A DNA stretch of 51,732 nt. It comes from Pseudonocardia hydrocarbonoxydans (GTDB taxonomy: Bacteria > Actinomycetota > Actinomycetes > Mycobacteriales > Pseudonocardiaceae). Of this stretch, positions 38,353 to 45,305 are shown piece after piece. The DNA is taken from the NCBI RefSeq assembly GCF_006539565.1, contig NZ_BJNG01000009.1:1-51732 (forward strand), in the 5' to 3' direction. The translations under genes and the position numbers were made by a program. The notes under the pieces were generated by a model. It was given only the letters and a program-made list of their open reading frames with translations. It was not told the origin of the DNA and searched no databases. Numbering within the stretch: the stretch's first letter is position 1; each line of letters starts with the position of its first letter.

Positions 38353-38428
38353 TGGTGCCGGCGGCGGGATTCGAACCCGCACTGTCAACTACCTAAAAGT
38401 TGCGCCTCTCCCGTTGGGCTACGCCGGC
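38353..38428 (-). tRNA. tRNA with leucine anticodon UAG but a class I (short variable arm) fold
   Basis: Seventy-three nucleotides plus encoded CCA. The acceptor stem is 7/7 paired (GCCGGCG with CGCCGGC), and the D-arm is GCC/GGC. The anticodon stem is CAACT/AGTTG around loop TTTAGGT, giving anticodon UAG at 38395-38393 (codon CUA). The variable region is only ACAGT, and the T-arm GCGGG/CCCGC encloses TTCGAAT. Discriminator A73, U8, A14, A15 with U48, and G18-G19 are present. Bacterial leucine tRNAs are class II with a long variable arm, so this is atypical. The 5' half is also the end of the HNH coding sequence, so it must be processed from that transcript. Confidence 0.85.
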
Positions 38429-39070
38429 GTTCCGCCCACACCAGGTGTCGGTGAGGGCGTGGCAGTTCGGGCACAGGATACGGAGATTCTCCAGTCGGTT
38501 GTCGGTGTGGTCGCCGTTGATGTGGTCCAGCGCCAACGGCAGCGGCCGTCCGCGCCACTCCGCCAGGCTGCACTCCTCGCAGTGTCCCGGCTTCAGGCCT
38601 GCTCTGATCAGGCGTTTTCGCAGTCGCCCGCCAGCGCGGTAGGTCGAGCCACGGACCAGAATGCCCTCCAACGGCACGACGCGCCGCCCTGCACCGGTGT
38701 GGCCCCTGTTCCACCCCTGACCGGTGAAGTGCGAGATGTCGAGCCCTAGCCGCCGGATGTGGCCGACCATGAGCCGGTGCATGCCACCGCTCGGCCGGTA
38801 TCCCAAACGGCGGCAAACCTCGCTGACCGAGACGCTGTCGGCGACGGCCCGGGCGAGGTCGTCGTCGGTCCAGCTCAGCCGCTTGCGGGGGGAGCCGGGT
38901 GCGGCCGTCGGGAGGTGCGTCGCGTCGAGACCCAACCGGGCGATGTGCGCCCGCATCGAGTCGTACCTCCCGGCCCGCAGACCGAGCCGCACGTGCACCT
39001 CGCTCAGCGTGCGGCTCGCCGCCACGGCGGCGGCGAGCTGGTCGTCGGTCCAGCTCCGGGGGCGCGGCAT
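38393..39070 (-). CDS. SOS-regulated HNH endonuclease ending inside a tRNA gene
   Basis: 225-residue protein. Two similar N-terminal DNA-binding-like repeats (SWTDDQLAAAVAASRTLSEV at 6-25 and SWTDDDLARAVADSVSVSEV at 66-85) precede a zinc-type HNH domain: CEEC (164-167), LDHINGD (181-187), NRLENLRILCPNCH (191-204). Residues 215-225 and the stop are the 5' half of the overlapping tRNA; codon 215 starts exactly at tRNA position 1 and the TAG stop is the anticodon. A consensus LexA box lies 13 bases upstream of the ATG, with a -10-like TACGAT at 39082-39077 that predicts a leaderless mRNA. It resembles homing-type or phage HNH nucleases; the target is unknown. Confidence 0.88.
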   Translation of the reverse strand: MPRPRSWTDDQLAAAVAASRTLSEVHVRLGLRAGRYDSMRAHIARLGLDATHLPTAAPGSPRKRLSWTDDDLARAVADSVSVSEVCRRLGYRPSGGMHRLMVGHIRRLGLDISHFTGQGWNRGHTGAGRRVVPLEGILVRGSTYRAGGRLRKRLIRAGLKPGHCEECSLAEWRGRPLPLALDHINGDHTDNRLENLRILCPNCHALTDTWCGRNAGVAQRERRNF

Positions 39071-39082
39071 CCGCCCATCGTA

Positions 39083-39098
39083 TCGAACATGTGTTCGA
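39083..39098. promoter_or_regulatory. LexA (SOS) box
   Basis: TCGAAC-ATGT-GTTCGA, a perfect palindrome matching the actinobacterial LexA consensus TCGAAC-N4-GTTCGA; symmetry extends one base each side (ATCGAACA/TGTTCGAT, 39082-39099). It lies between the bcp stop (39111) and the HNH start (39070), next to the predicted HNH -10 element, where LexA would block transcription until DNA damage. Confidence 0.85.
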
Positions 39099-39110
39099 TG
39101 CGGGTGCGGA

Positions 39111-39578
39111 TCAGACCTTGAGGTCCCGCCGCAGCTTGGCCACGTGCCCGGTGGCGCGGACGTTGTACTGGGCCACCTCGATCTTGCCGTCGGCGTCGAC
39201 GACGAAGGTCGAGCGGATGACGCCGGTGACGGTCTTGCCGTACATCGTCTTCTCCCCGAACGCACCCCACGCCGTGAGCACGGAGCGGTCCTCGTCGGAC
39301 AGCAGCGGGAACGTCAGGCCCTCCTTGTCGCGGAACTTCGCGAGCTTGGCCGGCTTGTCCGGGGAGATGCCGACGACGTCGAGGCCGGCGTCGCCGAGGT
39401 CGGCGAGGCTGTCGCGGAAGTCGCAGGCCTGCTTCGTGCAGCCGGGGGTGGCGGCGGCCGGGTAGAAGTAGACGACGACCCGGCGGCCGCGGTAGTCCGA
39501 CAGCGACACGGGCTTGCCGTCGGCGTCGGGCAGGGTGAACTCCGGCGCAGCGTCACCGGGGGAGAGGCGGTTGGTCAT
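39111..39578 (-). CDS. bcp: Thioredoxin-dependent peroxiredoxin, Bcp/PrxQ type
   Basis: 155-residue peroxiredoxin reducing peroxides with thioredoxin. Peroxidatic Cys47 and resolving Cys52 lie in ATPGCTKQACDFRD, the C-x4-C spacing of the alpha PrxQ type. VVVYFYPAAATPG and GVIRSTFVVDADGKI are typical. ATG at 39578. It is co-directional with the HNH gene 40 bases downstream, but the LexA box implies separate control of the latter. Confidence 0.94.
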   Translation of the reverse strand: MTNRLSPGDAAPEFTLPDADGKPVSLSDYRGRRVVVYFYPAAATPGCTKQACDFRDSLADLGDAGLDVVGISPDKPAKLAKFRDKEGLTFPLLSDEDRSVLTAWGAFGEKTMYGKTVTGVIRSTFVVDADGKIEVAQYNVRATGHVAKLRRDLKV

Positions 39579-39659
39579 GCGCGCGATCCTGGCACGGCCC
39601 CCCGACACCGTGTGATCTACGGTGGCCACCTGCACCGGCCGTACTACACAGGAGGCGTC

Positions 39660-39881
39660 GTGGCCCGCGACCCGGACACCATCCAGCGCGAGATCGAGAA
39701 GGCCAGGGACGCCCTCGCCGAGAGCCTCGACGCGCTCGGCGAGAAGGCGAGCCCGAAGCGGTTCGCCGACCAGGGCCGCGAGGCGGTCCAGGCCAAGCTG
39801 GCCGACCCCCGGATCAAGTACGGCCTGATGGCCGTCGGTGCGCTCGTGGGTCTGGCGATCCTGAGGAAGATGTTCCGCTAG
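39660..39881 (+). CDS. DUF3618 small membrane-anchored protein
   Basis: 73-residue protein. The N-terminal DPDTIQREIEKARDALAESLDAL is the DUF3618 signature, predicted as an amphipathic coiled coil. The C-terminal GLMAVGALVGLAILRKMFR is a single membrane helix with a basic end. Function unknown; homologues occur beside membrane-stress and phage-shock-like genes. GTG at 39660 with GGAGG upstream. Its stop overlaps the convergent flavoprotein stop. Confidence 0.85.
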   Translation: MARDPDTIQREIEKARDALAESLDALGEKASPKRFADQGREAVQAKLADPRIKYGLMAVGALVGLAILRKMFR

Positions 39882-41089
39882 CGCTGCGCGGCGGCCAGCT
39901 CGAGCGCCGCGGCCCGGTCGGCGCCGTCGGCCACCGGCGCCCGGAAGCGGGCGACGTGGCGCGCCGCCCCGAACCCCGCGACGGCGACGAGCCTGCCGCC
40001 GGCCAGGTAGCCGGCCACCGTGCCGCGCACCGCGCCGCCGTCGAGGCCCGCGCCGAGCAGGGGCAGCACCTCGTCGGCGCCGTCGGGATGGCCGACGAGC
40101 TGGATCTTGAGCCCGAACTGGTCGGACCAGAAATAGGGCACGGGCGGCGGCGGCGGCGCGACGCCGAGGATGTCGTGCGCCACCGCGGCGGCCTGGTCGC
40201 CCGCGCTGGTCCAGTGCTCCGTGCGGCGCCCGTCCCACGCGGCGACGTCGCCGACGGCCCAGACTCCCGGCAGACCGTGCACGCGGCCGGTGGGCCCGCA
40301 GGGCAACCCGTCGGTGACGTCGAGGTCGCGGCCGTCGGCGATCCAGTCCAGCCGCGGAACCCCCCCGACGCCGACGACCAGCACGTCGGCGGAGAGCTCG
40401 GTGCCGTCGGCGAGCGCGACGCCCGCCCCGGTGAACCCGGTGAGCGCGGTGCCGGTGCGCAGGTCGACCCCGGCCTCGCTCATCAACCGCCCGGCGAGAC
40501 CGCCCAGCACCGGGCCCAGCGCCCGCTCGGCGGGCACGGCGGCGGCCTCCAGCACGGTGACGGCCAGGCCGTGCCCGACGGCCGCGCTCGCGACCTCCGC
40601 CCCGATGAACCCCCCGCCGACGACGAGCAGCGACGACGCGCCGTCCAGGGCCGCGCGCAGGGCCAGGGAGTCGTCGAGGGTGCGCAGGGTGAACGCCGAG
40701 GCGGGCTGGCCGGGCAGCATGCGCGCCTCCACCCCGGTGGCGACGACGGCGGCGTCACCGTGCAGTGACGACCCGTCGGCCAGCTCCAGCGCGATCGTGC
40801 CGCGCTCGCCGTGGCGCAGCGCGACGGCGGGGGTGCCCAGGTGCGCCCGGACGCCCAGCTCGGCGAGCGCGCCCGCGTCGCGCAGGGTGGCCCGATCCGG
40901 CTCCCACGCCCCGGTGAGGACCTGCTTGGACAGCGGCGGGCGGTCGTAGGGCGGGTGCGGCTCCGCCCCGACGAGGCTGATCCGGCCCTGGTGGCCCGCC
41001 GCGCGCAGCCGCTCCGCCGTCCGCAGGCCGCCCAGCCCCGCCCCCACCACCAGCACGTGCTCGGGTTGCATGGGTTCATCCAAACCCAT
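39878..41089 (-). CDS. FAD-dependent ferredoxin-reductase-like oxidoreductase
   Basis: 403-residue two-dinucleotide-binding flavoprotein. FAD motif VVGAGLGGLRTAERLR near residue 14, PPYDRPPLSKQVL near 47, the NAD(P)H motif VVGGGFIGAEVASAAVGHGLAVTVLE near 155, and GVWAVGDVAAW near 278, matching rubredoxin/ferredoxin reductases of oxygenase systems. The C-terminal Reductase_C-type domain (FWSDQFGLKIQLVG) is present. It could supply electrons to a P450 or oxygenase, but no partner is adjacent. The start could also be an ATG six codons further in. Confidence 0.9.
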   Translation of the reverse strand: MGLDEPMQPEHVLVVGAGLGGLRTAERLRAAGHQGRISLVGAEPHPPYDRPPLSKQVLTGAWEPDRATLRDAGALAELGVRAHLGTPAVALRHGERGTIALELADGSSLHGDAAVVATGVEARMLPGQPASAFTLRTLDDSLALRAALDGASSLLVVGGGFIGAEVASAAVGHGLAVTVLEAAAVPAERALGPVLGGLAGRLMSEAGVDLRTGTALTGFTGAGVALADGTELSADVLVVGVGGVPRLDWIADGRDLDVTDGLPCGPTGRVHGLPGVWAVGDVAAWDGRRTEHWTSAGDQAAAVAHDILGVAPPPPPVPYFWSDQFGLKIQLVGHPDGADEVLPLLGAGLDGGAVRGTVAGYLAGGRLVAVAGFGAARHVARFRAPVADGADRAAALELAAAQR

Positions 41090-41098
41090 GCGACCCGG

Positions 41099-41878
41099 TC
41101 AACCCACGCGGGTCTCGGGATCCAGCCGGCTGCGCAGCCGGTCGAGGGTCTGGGAGAGCAGCCGGGAGACGTGCATCTGGGAGATCCCCACCTCCTCGGC
41201 GATCTGGGTCTGCGTGCGGTTGCCGAAGAACCGCAGCAGCACGATCGTGCGTTCCCGCTCGGGCAGCTCGCTCATCACCGGCCGCAGGGCCTGCATGACG
41301 TCGACGCGGTCGAGCTCGGCGTCGGCCTCGCCGACCAGCTCGCCGACGGTGGCGCTGCCGGCGTCGGAGGACAGCATCTCGTCGAGGGAGGAGCTGCGGT
41401 AGACCTCCGAGGCCTCCAGGCCCTCCAGCACGTCGGAGACGGGGATGCCGAGGTGCTGGGCGATCTCGGTGGGCCGGGGCGCGCGCCCGATCTCCTGGGC
41501 CAGGTGCGACACCGCGCCGTTGATCGACACGTGCAGGTCCTTGAGCCGCCGCGGCACCCGCATCGACCAGCCGAGGTCGCGGAAGTGGCGCCGCACCTCG
41601 CCGCTGATGGTGGGCACGGCGAAGGAGAAGAAGTCCGTCCCGCGGTCGGGGGAGAAGCGGTCGACGGCGTTGATCAGCCCCACGGTGGCGACCTGGACGA
41701 GGTCGTCGAGGGGCTCGCCGCGGTGCGCGAAGCGCCGGGCGATGTGCTGGGCCACGGGGAGGTAGCCGGTGACCAGCTCGTCCCGCAGGCGTTCGCGTGC
41801 GGGATCGTCCTCGGCCAGTGCGGCGTAGCGTTCGAGCAGGGGGACCAGATGGCCGTACTCGGTGTCGCCCCTGGTCAC
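41099..41878 (-). CDS. SigB/SigF-family stress sigma factor
   Basis: 259-residue group 3 sigma factor. Region 2 has HRGEPLDDLVQVATVGLINAVDRF and FFSFAVPTISGEVRRHFRD; region 3 has RPTEIAQHLGIPVSDVLEGLEA. Region 4 has LPERERTIVLLRFFGNRTQTQIAEEVGISQMHVSRLLSQTLDRLR. It should bind core polymerase when released from RsbW. The GTG at 41878 overlaps the rsbW stop. It resembles SigF of mycobacteria and Streptomyces; I avoid a symbol because several paralogues are common. Confidence 0.93.
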   Translation of the reverse strand: MTRGDTEYGHLVPLLERYAALAEDDPARERLRDELVTGYLPVAQHIARRFAHRGEPLDDLVQVATVGLINAVDRFSPDRGTDFFSFAVPTISGEVRRHFRDLGWSMRVPRRLKDLHVSINGAVSHLAQEIGRAPRPTEIAQHLGIPVSDVLEGLEASEVYRSSSLDEMLSSDAGSATVGELVGEADAELDRVDVMQALRPVMSELPERERTIVLLRFFGNRTQTQIAEEVGISQMHVSRLLSQTLDRLRSRLDPETRVG

Positions 41879-42315
41879 CGGGGTGGGTCGCCGGCGAGCT
41901 TGTCCAGTCGGATGCCCACCGTCGGACGCCCGCCGTCGGCGGTGGGGGCGGCCAGGACGTCGACCTCGTCGGCGAGGGTCTGCAGGACCCGCCAGCCGAA
42001 GGTGTCGGTGGAGACCGTCGCGGCCGGCTCGTCGACCTCGACCTCCACACGCACCTCGATGCCGTCGACGCGGACGTGGAAGGTGCAGCGCAGCGCCGAG
42101 CGCGGCGCGGCGACGTCGACGAGCGTGGCGCACGCCTCGTCGACGGCCATCCGCAGGTCGGAGATGGCGTCGAGGTCGAAGTCGGCCCGCGCGGCGAGGT
42201 CGGAGGCGACGGCCCGGATGGTCGGGATGAGCGCCGCGCTGGCCGAGGTCCGGACCTCCACGGTGGACACCCCGTCGAGCGTCTCGGCGGGGTGGGGGGA
42301 GTCCAGATCGGACAC
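41875..42315 (-). CDS. RsbW-type anti-sigma factor / serine kinase
   Basis: 146-residue GHKL-fold protein. The N-box region reads DLRMAVDEACATLV (near 55-68), with a non-canonical residue where classical kinases have Asn, as in actinobacterial UsfX-type anti-sigma factors. TFGWRVLQTLADEVDV near 105 is typical. It should hold the SigF-like factor encoded by the overlapping next gene and phosphorylate the RsbV-type antagonist. GTG at 42315 with GGAAGGAGA upstream. Confidence 0.88.
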   Translation of the reverse strand: MSDLDSPHPAETLDGVSTVEVRTSASAALIPTIRAVASDLAARADFDLDAISDLRMAVDEACATLVDVAAPRSALRCTFHVRVDGIEVRVEVEVDEPAATVSTDTFGWRVLQTLADEVDVLAAPTADGGRPTVGIRLDKLAGDPPR

Positions 42316-42365
42316 GCTGCCGGTCTCCTTCCGGGTCGGGCGCGGGGACGTGCGGGGCCATCTTG

Positions 42366-42390
42366 CTACCCCGGACGGGGGAGATCAATC
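42366..42390 (-). promoter_or_regulatory. Candidate SigF-type promoter for rsbW-sigF
   Basis: On the minus strand GATT (42390-42387), 15-base spacer, GGGTAG (42371-42366), about 50 bases before the rsbW start. It resembles the SigF consensus GTTT-N15/16-GGGTAT with one mismatch in each element. Autoregulation of rsbW-sigF from such a promoter is established in mycobacteria. Confidence 0.45.
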
Positions 42391-42400
42391 GAGGCGCGGC

Positions 42401-42793
42401 TCAATCGTCGCAGGCGAGGCCTGCGGAGGCGCGATCGGTGTACATGTCGAACAGCTGGTCGGTGCCGGTGATCTCCAGCGGGCGCCGCACCTGGCGGCCG
42501 GAGACGACCAGTCGGAGCCGCCGTCCGGAGCGGTCGGCCCGGTGGGCGGCCTGGATGAGCACTGCGAGCCCGCTGGAGGCGAGGAAGGTGATGCCGGTGA
42601 GGTCGGCCACCAGCGTGCCGTCGGTGGCGCCGACCAGCGTGTCGAGCGCCACCTCGAGGTGCGGGGCGGTGACGGTGTCGATCTCACCGGCGACGGTGAG
42701 CAGCGCGGTACCCGACTGCGGGCGGGTGAGGGCGGTGACGATCGCCTGCGCGGCGGCGTCGTCGCCGGTCGCTGACGGAATCGTGTCGAACAC
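42401..42793 (-). CDS. RsbV-type STAS anti-anti-sigma factor
   Basis: 130-residue STAS-domain antagonist. It binds RsbW when unphosphorylated, freeing the sigma factor. TVAGEIDTVTAPHLEVAL and GTLVADLTGITFLASSGLAVLIQAA contain the phospho-acceptor serine region (LASSGL). The GTG at 42793 is chosen because GGAGG lies seven bases upstream; longer in-frame starts would add an unrelated proline-rich leader. It lies upstream of rsbW, with an 85-base gap holding a SigF-type promoter. Confidence 0.88.
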   Translation of the reverse strand: MFDTIPSATGDDAAAQAIVTALTRPQSGTALLTVAGEIDTVTAPHLEVALDTLVGATDGTLVADLTGITFLASSGLAVLIQAAHRADRSGRRLRLVVSGRQVRRPLEITGTDQLFDMYTDRASAGLACDD

Positions 42794-42962
42794 TGCGGGA
42801 CCTCCACGCACAGGGGAAGAACGGTCCGCGGGCAGGGGCGCGGACGGCGCGCCGGTCGGGCCGGCGCGCGGCGGCGGCTGTGCACTCAACCGCTCTCGGG
42901 TACGACCCTACCGTCGGCGGTCGCGGCAGGCGCGCGCTGGCGACGTCTCCTAAAGTGTCGCC

Positions 42963-45134
42963 GTGACCGATGTCTCCGCGGCGGTCGGCCTCGCGGCCGC
43001 CGACCTGCCGCACGTCCTGCACGGCGCCCCGGCCGCCGTCCTGATGATCGACCTGGCCAGCCGCGAGGTCGTCTACGCCAACGCCGCGGCCATCGAGCTG
43101 ACCGGCGACCGGGTGGCCCTGCCCGTCGACGTCGACGCCTGGGGTGACGCGGCCGGGCTCACCGACCTCGGTGGCATGCGGATGAGCGACACGACCTCGC
43201 CGCTGTCGCTGGTGGCGGCCGGGGTGCCCGTCGCCGGGGAGCCGGTGGCGGTGCACGACGCCGCCCGGCGCGGGTCCACCGTCACGGCCGAGCAGCGCGA
43301 CGCGAGCGAGGGCCGGCTGCTGTGGGTCACCGGGTTCGGCCTCGCCGGGGCGGGCCCGGTCCCGGAGGGGGCCGGGCTGGAGACCCGGGCCCTGGTGGTG
43401 TTCCTGCAGATCTCCGGCACCGAGCACGGCGACCGCAGGCGCCTGGAGGTGCTGCGCGACCGGGCCGTCGTCGCCACCGAGATGTCGTTCACGATCACCG
43501 ACCCGCGCCTGCCCGACGACCCGCTGGTCTGGGTCAACCCCTCCTTCACCCGGCTCACCGGCTACTCCTTCGAGGAGGTGGTGGGCCGCAACTGCCGGCT
43601 GCTGCAGGGCCCCAACACCGACCGGGCCACCGTCGAGCGGATCGCCGACGCGCTGCGCCGCCGCGAGCCGTTCACCTCGCTGCTGCTCAACTACCGCAAG
43701 GACGGGTCGGCGTACTGGAACCAGGTCTCGATCTCCCCGGTCTTCGACGGGTCGGGTGAGCTGGTCAACTTCGTCGGCGTGCAGAACGACGTCACCGAGC
43801 GGGTGACGGTGGAGCAGGAGCGCGCCACGGCGCTGGCCGACGCGGAGTCCAGCCGCAGCCAGCTGCGCCTGCTCGCCGAGGCCACCACGCAGATGACCGA
43901 GGCCCTCGACGTCGCCGACGCCTGCGCGCGGCTGGCCCGCATCGTGGTGCCGCAGCTGGCGGACCTGTGCGCGATCGACCTGCTCGACCGGCCGGGCGTC
44001 GCCGCCCCGACGCGGCTGGCCGTCGCCGCCCGCGACGTCGCCGACGAGGACCGGCTGCGCCTGCTGGGCGAGCTGCGGGGCTACCGCGCCGGCGCGTCCA
44101 GCGACACCGGCCGGGTGCTCGCGGGCGACCTCCCGCAGCTGATCGCGGAGCTGCCCGACACCGGGGCCGAGCGGCACCCCGGCGACCCGGAGGCCGCCCG
44201 CGTGTACGACGCGCTGCGGCTGCGCTCGGCGATGGTGGTGCCGATCCGGGCGCGCGGGCGGGTGCTCGGCACGCTGACGCTGCTCACCCAGCTGCCCTAC
44301 GGCCGCCGCTACGGCTCGCGCGACCTGCACCTGGCCACCGACCTGGCCGGACGCGCCGGTCTGACGGTCGACAACGCCCGGCTCTACGAGGTGGAGCACG
44401 CCGCGGCGGCCACGCTGCAGCGCAGCCTGCTGCCGGTGGTGCCCGAGGTCGACGGGCTGCAGGTGGCGGCGCGCTACCTCGTCGGCGCCGACGGCAACCA
44501 GGTCGGCGGCGACTGGTACGACGTGCTGCCGCTGCCCGACGGCGCCGTCGGCATCGCGGTGGGCGACGTCGTCGGGCACGACCTCGCGGCGGCCGCCGCG
44601 ATGGGGCAGCTGCGCGGTGTCGTCCGCTCCTACGCCTGGGAGGGTCGCGGCCCCGGCTCGGTCCTCGACCGCTGCGACCAGCTGGTGCAGGGCCTGGAGA
44701 TGGCCGCCATGGCCACCGCGTTCTACGCCCGCATCGAGGCGCCCGACGCCGACGGCGTGCGGGTGGTCCGCTACGCCAACGCCGGGCACCCGGCACCGCT
44801 GCTGCTGGCGCCCGACGGCTCGCTGCGCCGCCTCGACGAGCAGCGGTCGCCGATGATCGGCGCGGTGCCGCTGTTCGGGCACGCCGCGGGCGGCGCGCGG
44901 GCGGTCGAGGACCTGCGGTGCCCGCGCGGCTCGGTCCTGCTGCTCTACACCGACGGGCTCACCGACGTGGCGGGCCACGACGCCGACGAGCGCACCCGGC
45001 TGCTGGAGGACACCGTCGCGGCACAGCCGGCGGGGGTCGCCGCGGAGGACCTCGTCGAGCGGGTGCTGGCCGCGTGCGCGCCCACCCGCCTGACGGACGA
45101 CGTGGCGCTGCTGGCGGTCCGGATCACCGGCTGA
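42963..45134 (+). CDS. PAS-LOV-GAF-PP2C photoreceptor phosphatase (RsbU-type)
   Basis: 723-residue multidomain regulator. An N-terminal PAS-like region (about 14-120) is followed by a LOV domain (about 165-280) with the flavin-adduct motif GRNCRLLQGPNTDR (Cys211) and the flavin contacts NYRKDG, YWNQVSISP and GVQNDVTER. A GAF domain (about 290-470) and a PP2C/SpoIIE phosphatase domain (about 485-720; GGDWYDVLPL, GDVVGHDLAAAAAM, LLYTDGLTDV, TDDVALLAVR) follow. It is predicted to dephosphorylate the RsbV-type antagonist in response to blue light. Divergent from rsbV. GTG at 42963; TAAAGT at 42951-42956 would make the mRNA leaderless. An inverted repeat GGCGAC-N12-GTCGCC (42939-42962) abuts the start. 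Confidence 0.92.
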   Translation: MTDVSAAVGLAAADLPHVLHGAPAAVLMIDLASREVVYANAAAIELTGDRVALPVDVDAWGDAAGLTDLGGMRMSDTTSPLSLVAAGVPVAGEPVAVHDAARRGSTVTAEQRDASEGRLLWVTGFGLAGAGPVPEGAGLETRALVVFLQISGTEHGDRRRLEVLRDRAVVATEMSFTITDPRLPDDPLVWVNPSFTRLTGYSFEEVVGRNCRLLQGPNTDRATVERIADALRRREPFTSLLLNYRKDGSAYWNQVSISPVFDGSGELVNFVGVQNDVTERVTVEQERATALADAESSRSQLRLLAEATTQMTEALDVADACARLARIVVPQLADLCAIDLLDRPGVAAPTRLAVAARDVADEDRLRLLGELRGYRAGASSDTGRVLAGDLPQLIAELPDTGAERHPGDPEAARVYDALRLRSAMVVPIRARGRVLGTLTLLTQLPYGRRYGSRDLHLATDLAGRAGLTVDNARLYEVEHAAAATLQRSLLPVVPEVDGLQVAARYLVGADGNQVGGDWYDVLPLPDGAVGIAVGDVVGHDLAAAAAMGQLRGVVRSYAWEGRGPGSVLDRCDQLVQGLEMAAMATAFYARIEAPDADGVRVVRYANAGHPAPLLLAPDGSLRRLDEQRSPMIGAVPLFGHAAGGARAVEDLRCPRGSVLLLYTDGLTDVAGHDADERTRLLEDTVAAQPAGVAAEDLVERVLAACAPTRLTDDVALLAVRITG

Positions 45135-45305
45135 GGCCGGGGCACCGGCCGGGCGACCGGCCGCTCGGAGATCGTTCCGGGCCGCTGGGCGTATGTACCC
45201 GTGCATGATGCGGGGACCGTCGCCGGGACACGGTTGACTCGGCGCGGTAGAGCTGATCCGCGCCCGTCCCGGAGCGTGTCGACGGCCGGGGCGAGGGGGC
45301 AGTGG

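Noticed and set aside
38353..38428. Amber-suppressor tRNA
   Set aside because: The anticodon read 5'-3' is UAG, which pairs with the leucine codon CUA; an amber suppressor would have CUA as anticodon.
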